21,344 nt of DNA from CAYUWG01 sp964448285 (GTDB lineage: Bacteria > Bacteroidota > Ignavibacteria > SZUA-365): positions 1 through 21,344 of the forward strand of contig CAYUWG010000064.1 in the NCBI GenBank assembly GCA_964448285.1. Reading direction: 5' to 3'. Below, one piece after another: positions 16,812 to 21,344 of the stretch. The notes under the pieces are model-generated. The model was not told the origin of the DNA and ran no database searches. It was given only the letters and a program-made list of their open reading frames with translations. The first letter of the stretch is position 1. The number at the start of each line of letters is the position of its first letter. A program made the translations under genes and the position numbers.

Positions 16812-18173
16812 TCAGTTCGTAAGACTGCGCATCGGCGCCGGGAAACGGCCGCCTCGCTTGACAAATCCTGAAGAATCGAGATTGCGGACGGGGATAACTT
16901 TCGCCGAGCCGAGCAGACCACCCCAGTTCACTTCATCCCCGACGCCTTTGCCATGAGCGGGAATGATGCGTACCGCTGTCGTCTTGTCGTTCACCATTCC
17001 GATGGCGCATTCATCCGCGATGATACCGGCGAGCACTTCAACGGAGGTATCGCCGGGGACGACAACCATGTCGAGTCCGACGGAACACACGCACGTCATC
17101 GCTTCGAGCTTTTCGAGTGAAAGATGACCGTCGGCGGCCGCACGTGCCATCGATGTGTCTTCACTGACCGGAATGAACGCACCGCTCATCCCCCCGACGT
17201 GACTCGACGCCATCAATCCGCCTTTCTTCACAGCGTCGTTGAGCAACGCAAGCGCCGCGGTTGTCCCGGGTGCGCCGACGGCTTCGAGACCCATCGCTTC
17301 GAGAATGTCCGCGATGCTGTCGCCGATCGCAGGCGTCGGGGCGAGCGAAAGATCGACGATGCCGAAAGGGACGCCGTGCAGTTCCGCAACCTTCTTTCCG
17401 ATGAGCACTCCGGCACGCGTGATCTTGAATGCCGTCCGTTTGATCACTTCCGCAAGTTCATCCATGGAACAACTTCCGGCTTCCTTCACGGCCTGCAGCA
17501 CGACACCCGGTCCGCTGATGCCGACGTTGAGAACGACCTCCGGCTCCGTGACGCCATGGAATGCACCGGCGACGAATGGATTGTCCTCAGGCACGTTGCA
17601 AAAGACGACGAGCTTCCCGCATGCAATGGAATCCTTGTCTGCGGTGAGTCGCGCCGAGTCCTTGATGACGTGCGCCATTTTCATGAGCGCTTCCATGTTG
17701 ATGCCTGCTTTCGTCGAGGCAACGTTGACGGACGATACGACGTGGTTCGTTTGCGCAAGCGTCTGCGGAATGGCTTCGATGAGATTGCGCTCGCCGTTCG
17801 TCCAACCCTTTTGCACGAGCGCGCCGAACCCTCCGATAAAATCGATCCCGATGGTCTCTGCGGCTTTATCGAGTGTGCGCCCGATTTCGATATAGTCTTG
17901 GACTTCGAAGCCGTCGCACGCGATGGAGATGGGCGTCAGCGACACGCGCTTGTTGGCAATCGAGATCCCGTACATGCGTTCGACCTGCCGGGCGAGTTCG
18001 ACGTGTTTCGCGCCGATGCGGCAGATCTTGTCGTAGATGTTGCTGCGCGTGACGTTGAGATCGCGGTCACGGCAATCGCGAAGGCTTATCCCGAGCGTGA
18101 CGGTGCGGATATCGAAATGCTCCGCTTCCGTCATGCGGATGGTTTCTAAGATTTCATCGAATTCGAAAGGCAA
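16812..18173 (-). CDS. UPF0210 (DUF711, PFL-like) protein
   Basis: A cytoplasmic 453-residue protein of the UPF0210 family, which shares a pyruvate-formate-lyase-like fold but has no established reaction. Recognisable family segments are ETIRMTEAEHFDIRTVTLGIS near the N-terminus, SGPGVV, DLSLAPTPAIGDS, TTAALALLNDAVKKGG, GGMSGAFIPVSED, and GGRFPAPMRSLTN at the C-terminus. The start is a TTG at 18173: the family's conserved N-terminus requires translation from upstream of the ATG at 18134, and an in-frame TAA lies two codons upstream of the TTG (18180-18182). No clear ribosome site precedes it; three GATTACG repeats do. The upstream neighbour is an ACT-domain protein, the usual partner of this family, which suggests amino-acid-responsive control. 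Confidence 0.92.
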   Translation of the reverse strand: MPFEFDEILETIRMTEAEHFDIRTVTLGISLRDCRDRDLNVTRSNIYDKICRIGAKHVELARQVERMYGISIANKRVSLTPISIACDGFEVQDYIEIGRTLDKAAETIGIDFIGGFGALVQKGWTNGERNLIEAIPQTLAQTNHVVSSVNVASTKAGINMEALMKMAHVIKDSARLTADKDSIACGKLVVFCNVPEDNPFVAGAFHGVTEPEVVLNVGISGPGVVLQAVKEAGSCSMDELAEVIKRTAFKITRAGVLIGKKVAELHGVPFGIVDLSLAPTPAIGDSIADILEAMGLEAVGAPGTTAALALLNDAVKKGGLMASSHVGGMSGAFIPVSEDTSMARAAADGHLSLEKLEAMTCVCSVGLDMVVVPGDTSVEVLAGIIADECAIGMVNDKTTAVRIIPAHGKGVGDEVNWGGLLGSAKVIPVRNLDSSGFVKRGGRFPAPMRSLTN

Positions 18174-18177
18174 GAGA

Positions 18178-18200
18178 GATTACGGATTACGGATTACGGA
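18178..18200. repeat. Tandem heptamer repeat (3 x GATTACG)
   Basis: Three perfect GATTACG units followed by GA, in the 78-bp gap between the ACT-domain gene and the UPF0210 gene, ending five bases before the TTG start codon of the latter. In that reading frame the repeat closest to the start contains a stop codon. Confidence 0.85.
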
Positions 18201-18251
18201 ATTGGCTGCAGAGTGAATCGCCGATGATGTGCGACGACATCGGACATCGAT

Positions 18252-18680
18252 TTAGATTCTGTGCATCGCGTTGAAGATTTCCTCGTGCTGGACAAGGATG
18301 CGGATACCCATCTTCCGGCTGAGAGCGGAAAGCTCGTCACTGAGTTGCTGAAAAGCGCTGGGCGAGTTCGTGATATCGACGATCATCATGAGGGAGAAAA
18401 ACTCCTGAAGGAGTTTCTGCGTCATGTCGAGGATATCGCAGCGATGCCTTGCGAGGATTTCCGTAATCGAAGCGATGATCCCCGGCGCGTTGTATCCATA
18501 CGCCGTCAGGATAATTCTCCCGCTGTCGCTCGAAGCATTGGGCGTTGCGTTACCTGTTCGCTGTTCAAGCTTTTCCACCGCCTGTTTCACGACTCTCTGG
18601 ACGTTTGCCGTCGTGGCATTCGCTCCGAGCTGCTCGATCGCTTCGAGCGTGAGTTTGCGAATAGCGTCTTCCGAAACCAT
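18252..18680 (-). CDS. ACT-domain protein (UPF0237-like) with N-terminal helical extension
   Basis: A 142-residue protein. Residues 55-142 match the small UPF0237 ACT protein over its whole length (RIILTAYGYNAPGIIASITEIL, DILDMTQKLLQEFFSLMMIVD, ending EEIFNAMHRI). ACT domains usually bind amino acids and act as sensors. UPF0237 proteins are typically about 90 residues; the extra 50 at the N-terminus are predicted helix (VSEDAIRKLTLEAIEQL, VQRVVKQAVEKLEQ) plus a linker. The ATG at 18680 is preferred over the one at 18740 because the latter would overlap the end of the barrel gene upstream. Ribosome-site evidence is weak. It is followed after 78 nt by the UPF0210 gene, a known pairing that implies a joint role. 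Confidence 0.88.
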   Translation of the reverse strand: MVSEDAIRKLTLEAIEQLGANATTANVQRVVKQAVEKLEQRTGNATPNASSDSGRIILTAYGYNAPGIIASITEILARHRCDILDMTQKLLQEFFSLMMIVDITNSPSAFQQLSDELSALSRKMGIRILVQHEEIFNAMHRI

Positions 18681-18699
18681 ACCGGTCAATGAGCCACGG

Positions 18700-19263
18700 T
18701 TACAGATTGATCGGAATGATGATTCCGGCATTGAGCGCAAGAAACGAGCGGTTCACGACCTCCGTGAAAACGATGTGATACTTCGCGTTTGCATCGAGGA
18801 AGAGTTTGTCGCTGAGCGGATACGTCAGTCCACCGAGAAGGGAAATGCCAAATGCAGATTCCGAATCACTCTCTTCGACTGTTGTTTCGTATGTCGTTTT
18901 CATTTCAAGGGTATTGGTATTGATATGGATTCCTGCTTCCCCGCCAATGTACCACGCCGTTTCCGATCGGCTCAGTGTATATCGCACGCCGCCTAATATC
19001 CCGACCGATGAATAGCTTCCACCGACAATCGTCAACTTCTCGGTCTTTGGGAATCGATGGTATGATAATGCGCCAGTCACTTGAACATCTGTTTCGACCT
19101 GGAATAAGGCATTCGCCGTGAGACCGAATCCCGTCTCCCAGCCTTCGGAAAAATCACCGGAAGGTACGCCGATTCCTACCTGAGCACCGCCGTGAATATC
19201 CTGCGCGTCTGATTGTGAGAGAATGATAAACCCAAGAATGAAAATCGTTGTGAACGGTTTCAT
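18700..19263 (-). CDS. Small outer-membrane beta-barrel protein
   Basis: A 187-residue precursor with a signal peptide (1-20, cleavage after SDA) and alternating hydrophobic/polar strands throughout (GAQVGIGVPSGDF, VGILGGVRYTL, YIGGEAGIHINT, ISLLGGLTYPLSD), ending in FLALNAGIIIPINL. This pattern fits an eight-stranded OmpA/OmpX-like barrel (porin-family beta-barrel). The function is unknown. The ATG at 19263 is chosen over the frame opening at 19350 because the signal peptide starts there, AAGGTG precedes it, and the promoter (19321-19351) would overlap the longer version. The ACT-domain gene follows after 19 nt, so the two may be co-transcribed. Confidence 0.85.
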   Translation of the reverse strand: MKPFTTIFILGFIILSQSDAQDIHGGAQVGIGVPSGDFSEGWETGFGLTANALFQVETDVQVTGALSYHRFPKTEKLTIVGGSYSSVGILGGVRYTLSRSETAWYIGGEAGIHINTNTLEMKTTYETTVEESDSESAFGISLLGGLTYPLSDKLFLDANAKYHIVFTEVVNRSFLALNAGIIIPINL

Positions 19264-19290
19264 GAAACACACCTTGCTAATGATGGAATG

Positions 19291-19313
19291 AGGGATGCAG
19301 GTTAGCAATCCCT
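19291..19313 (-). promoter_or_regulatory. Possible 5'-leader hairpin of the barrel mRNA
   Basis: AGGGAT (19308-19313 read on the minus strand) and ATCCCT (19291-19296) are complementary and lie at the predicted 5' end of the transcript. Such a hairpin could stabilise the mRNA, as known for ompA leaders. The assignment depends on the promoter call. Confidence 0.35.
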
Positions 19314-19320
19314 GACAAGG

Positions 19321-19351
19321 CAAAAGTAAACGAGCCTTAGCTTTGAACAAA
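19321..19351 (-). promoter_or_regulatory. Bacteroidota-type promoter of the barrel gene at 18700
   Basis: On the minus strand, TTTG (19348-19351), a 19-nt spacer, then TACTTTTG (19321-19328): both boxes match the Bacteroidota housekeeping pattern (TTTG, TAnnTTTG) exactly. Transcription would begin near 19314, giving a leader of about 50 nt before the ATG at 19263. It lies just downstream of the preceding gene's terminator. Confidence 0.7.
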
Positions 19352-19356
19352 CATCC

Positions 19357-19387
19357 GGAAAAAAGAAAGCGCCCGCGAAGGGCGCTT
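19357..19387 (-). terminator. Rho-independent terminator after the barrel gene at 19410
   Basis: On the minus strand an 8-bp stem, AAGCGCCC (19380-19387) with GGGCGCTT (19367-19374), has a 5-nt loop and is followed by TCTTTTTT. It lies 22 nt after the stop codon. Confidence 0.9.
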
Positions 19388-19409
19388 GGAGATGTTGTTT
19401 CGACTAAGG

Positions 19410-19952
19410 TCAGAGTGTGAAATCCACACCTGCCAGGATGGACAGATCGTCTGCGAAATATTTCTCACCGGCAAGCCGAAACTCGAGACTGCCATTGATG
19501 CTCACTTTCGGCGTAAAGAAGTAGCGTACCCCACCGGTTGCTGTAAGGAACAGGCCGCTGTTTTCGGAGACTGAGCCGGTGTAACCGGTCGTTTTCACTT
19601 CGACGCTGTGAATACCGTAGCCTAATCGAGCCCCTGCGTAGGGATCAAGCTCATTTCCCGGCATGAAGTGATAGTATCCTACTGCTTGCGGCATGATGAT
19701 CGTGTAACTCCACTCATAGGTGTAGCCGAATCCGGATTGGCTTTCCGATTGTCCCCAATACCGGATCATCGCACCAATCCCGATGTTGGGGCTGATCATT
19801 GCTTCGAACTGTGCGCCGAATCCGATCGGATCAGTGAACGTCAGGTTCGCACCGAGAAAGTTCCTCCCTTTGTTCACCTGCGCGTCGCTCTGATTTGGAA
19901 TCGCGAGAGCGAACACCGTTACGAGAAGTGTGAATGTCGCAAATTGTTTCAT
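19410..19952 (-). CDS. Small outer-membrane beta-barrel protein, paralogue of the 20042 gene
   Basis: A 180-residue precursor with signal peptide 1-24 (cleavage after SDA). The mature part alternates strand and turn: NFLGANLTFTDPIGFGAQFEA, IGIGAMIRYWGQS, LDPYAGARLGYGIHSVEV, LFLTATGGVRYFFTPKVSI, LEFRLAGEKYF, ending LAGVDFTL. This fits a small porin-like barrel in the outer membrane. It aligns along its whole length with the next gene (20042-20548), so the two are tandem paralogues. The ATG at 19952 is supported by AAGGAGG upstream. A strong terminator follows. No clear promoter was found in 19953-20041, so it may share the transcript of the upstream gene. Ligand and role are unknown. Confidence 0.87.
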   Translation of the reverse strand: MKQFATFTLLVTVFALAIPNQSDAQVNKGRNFLGANLTFTDPIGFGAQFEAMISPNIGIGAMIRYWGQSESQSGFGYTYEWSYTIIMPQAVGYYHFMPGNELDPYAGARLGYGIHSVEVKTTGYTGSVSENSGLFLTATGGVRYFFTPKVSINGSLEFRLAGEKYFADDLSILAGVDFTL

Positions 19953-20041
19953 CGAAAACCTCCTTGATATGATTGGATGATGGTTCAAAGAAAAGTCAGT
20001 GAGAACATAAGGGAATTCCTCATTCGAACAAACCTCTCTGA

Positions 20042-20548
20042 TTACAGCACGAAATCAACGCCGACAGTAATTCCCAAACTGGAATTCAAATAGTCATCAC
20101 CGGCAAGACGAATTTCCATCGAACCGATTCCGGCTATTTTTGGGGTGATAAAATACCGTGCGCCACCGACGGCTGCCAGAAACAATCCGCTGTCGAAGGC
20201 CTTTACCTGCCCGAAATCGGTATCGAATGAATAGGAAGCGAATCCCAAACGGACACCGGCGAAAGGATCAAGCTCCGGTACTTCCGTTTTGAAATGATAT
20301 GCGGCCTGTGCCACCGGCATAATGAGAGTCCACGAATACGCGGTACGGCTTTGCGACCAATACCGCAGGACACCACCGATACCGATCTCAGGCGTGATCG
20401 CATGCTCGAACTGTCCGGCGAAGCCCATCGGATTTGTCGCGAGAATCAAGCTCGGTCCGATGTACGACGCTTTGTGGTGGAACTGCCCGAATCCCTTTGA
20501 CGATGGGATGATGAAAAAACAAAGAAGAAGCAGCGTGGCAACGCGCAT
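20042..20548 (-). CDS. Small outer-membrane beta-barrel protein, paralogue of the 19410 gene
   Basis: A 168-residue precursor with signal peptide 1-21. Shared landmarks with the neighbouring barrel include NPMGFAGQFEHAITPEIGIGG, LRYWSQS, ELDPFAGVRLGFASYSF, GLFLAAVGGARYFITPKI, MEIRLAGDDY and a C-terminal VGVDFVL. A final hydrophobic strand of this kind is typical of proteins inserted by the BAM machinery. It is 12 residues shorter than its paralogue, mostly in loops. It starts only 27 nt after the stop codon of the acyl-CoA dehydrogenase gene, with GGAGA before the ATG, so co-transcription with that gene is likely. Function unknown. Confidence 0.86.
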   Translation of the reverse strand: MRVATLLLLCFFIIPSSKGFGQFHHKASYIGPSLILATNPMGFAGQFEHAITPEIGIGGVLRYWSQSRTAYSWTLIMPVAQAAYHFKTEVPELDPFAGVRLGFASYSFDTDFGQVKAFDSGLFLAAVGGARYFITPKIAGIGSMEIRLAGDDYLNSSLGITVGVDFVL

Positions 20549-20575
20549 GGTTGTCTCCGTTAGTGGGTGAAAGGA

Positions 20576-21344
20576 CTAATCTCTTAAAAGCTCTCTGGCA
20601 ATGACGATGTGTTGTACTTCAGACGTCCCTTCATAGATCTCGGTGATTTTCGCATCGCGAAGGAAGCGCTCGACGAGATATTCCCGGACGTATCCGTACC
20701 CGCCGTGAATCTGTATCGCTTCGAGCGCATTCGCGACGGCGATGCGTGAAGCGTACAGTTTCGCCATCGCCGCTTCTTTGATGTAGCGCTCGCCCGCGTC
20801 TTTGAGCGCTGCCGCACGATACGTCAGTTGTCGGGCTGCTTCGAGGTTCGTCGCCATATCGGCAAGCTTGAACTGAATCGCCTGGAAATCCTTTATGAGA
20901 TGACCGAACGCTTTTCGCTCCGTGCTGTACTTCAGCGCTGCTTCATAGCTCGCGGCTGCGATTCCTAAAGCTTGTGCCGCGATGCCGATACGTCCGCCGT
21001 TCAGCGTGTCCATCGCGAAGTTGAAACCCTTCCCGACTTCCCAAACGATGTTCTCATCCGGTACGGGAGTTTTGTTGAAATGCAGGCTGCACGTGTCCGA
21101 GCTTCGGATGCCGAGTTTGTCTTCCTTCACCCCGTGCTCGAATCCCGGCCAGCCCTTTTCAACCAAGAACGTCGTGATCCCCTTGTGCGCAAGCGACCGG
21201 TCCGTCTGCGCCATGACGAGATAGTAATCGGCATTCAGGCCGTTCGTGATCCAATTCTTCGTGCCGGTCAATTCCCAATGACCGTTGACTTTCGCCGCTT
21301 CGGTTTTTTGATGCGTCGCATCGCTTCCGGCTTCGGGTTCGCTG
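20576..21344 (-). CDS. Acyl-CoA dehydrogenase, short-chain type (5' end beyond the window)
   Basis: FAD enzyme that forms the alpha,beta-double bond of acyl-CoA in beta-oxidation or a related pathway. The frame runs off the window edge; the visible part is the C-terminal two thirds, about 255 residues. It begins with SEPEAGSDA, the flavin-contacting family motif, followed by GTKNWITNG. Further family features are GKGFNFAMDTLNGGRIGIAAQALGIA, KAFGHLIKDFQAIQFKLADMAT, AIQIHGGYGY and IYEGTSEVQ. The Glu of YEGTSE (codon 20630-20632) is at the position of the catalytic base in medium- and short-chain enzymes. The shape resembles butyryl-CoA dehydrogenases, but chain-length preference cannot be fixed. 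An outer-membrane barrel gene follows after 27 nt. Confidence 0.94.
   Translation of the reverse strand, partial: SEPEAGSDATHQKTEAAKVNGHWELTGTKNWITNGLNADYYLVMAQTDRSLAHKGITTFLVEKGWPGFEHGVKEDKLGIRSSDTCSLHFNKTPVPDENIVWEVGKGFNFAMDTLNGGRIGIAAQALGIAAASYEAALKYSTERKAFGHLIKDFQAIQFKLADMATNLEAARQLTYRAAALKDAGERYIKEAAMAKLYASRIAVANALEAIQIHGGYGYVREYLVERFLRDAKITEIYEGTSEVQHIVIARELLRD

Noticed and set aside
17124..18149. 341-codon open frame on the plus strand antisense to UPF0210
   Set aside because: The minus-strand protein matches a known family end to end; the antisense product is low-complexity Arg/Asp-rich and has no ribosome site.
18178..18248. Phase-variable leader peptide (ATG near 18247 running into the GATTACG repeats)
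   Set aside because: The leader frame meets a stop codon in the first repeat unit it reaches, so changing the repeat number would not switch it into the UPF0210 frame.
18681..18740. Upstream start for the ACT-domain protein (20 extra residues)
   Set aside because: It would overlap the end of the preceding barrel gene and adds residues with no conserved features; not excluded with certainty.

Overview
The window looks like chromosomal DNA from a member of the Bacteroidota or a sister lineage of the FCB group (Ignavibacteria/Kapabacteria-like). The grounds are a large secreted protein with a type IX secretion (T9SS) C-terminal sorting domain, several small outer-membrane beta-barrels, lipoproteins, and two promoters that fit the Bacteroidota pattern (TTG-type -33 box, 19-20 nt spacer, TAnnTTTG -7 box). 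By eye the base composition is moderately GC-rich, except for the AT-richer T9SS gene. I could not place it more finely. No rRNA, tRNA, CRISPR array, transposase or phage gene was seen, and no stretch over 300 bases lacks a gene.

Layout: 1-1335 (+) is the 3' part of a GspE/PilB-type secretion or pilus ATPase. 1395-3757 holds three minus-strand genes: a DUF2459 lipoprotein, a lipoprotein of unknown function, and a UPF0173 metallo-hydrolase. They are separated by a terminator and by REP-like palindromes. 3919-5259 (+) is an E. coli-like glutamate dehydrogenase. 5446-8478 (-) is a 1010-residue T9SS-exported protein built from an Asp-box propeller, three FN3-like modules and the sorting domain. 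8614-11634 (-) encodes a 1006-residue fusion of two receiver-like domains with a PEP-synthase/PPDK-type ATP-grasp domain. Divergent from it lies a second, different glutamate dehydrogenase (11906-13321, +), followed by a small TfoX N-domain protein. 13831-16743 (+) is a tandem pair of paralogous subtilisin-family lipoproteins, each with its own near-identical terminator. 16812-20548 (-) carries a UPF0210 (PFL-like) gene, its usual ACT-domain (UPF0237) partner and three outer-membrane barrel genes. The window ends inside an acyl-CoA dehydrogenase (20576 to the edge, -).

How the genes may work together: most are core metabolism (two glutamate dehydrogenases, the acyl-CoA dehydrogenase, the UPF0210/ACT pair) mixed with envelope and secreted functions (T9SS protein, barrels, lipoproteins, proteases). 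The most interesting part is the receiver/ATP-grasp fusion, which shares a divergent intergenic region containing a long inverted repeat with a glutamate dehydrogenase. It has a PEP-synthase-like nucleotide-binding half but lacks the phosphohistidine and PEP-binding domains. Its second receiver keeps the phospho-acceptor residues and its first has lost them. Its reaction is unknown to me.
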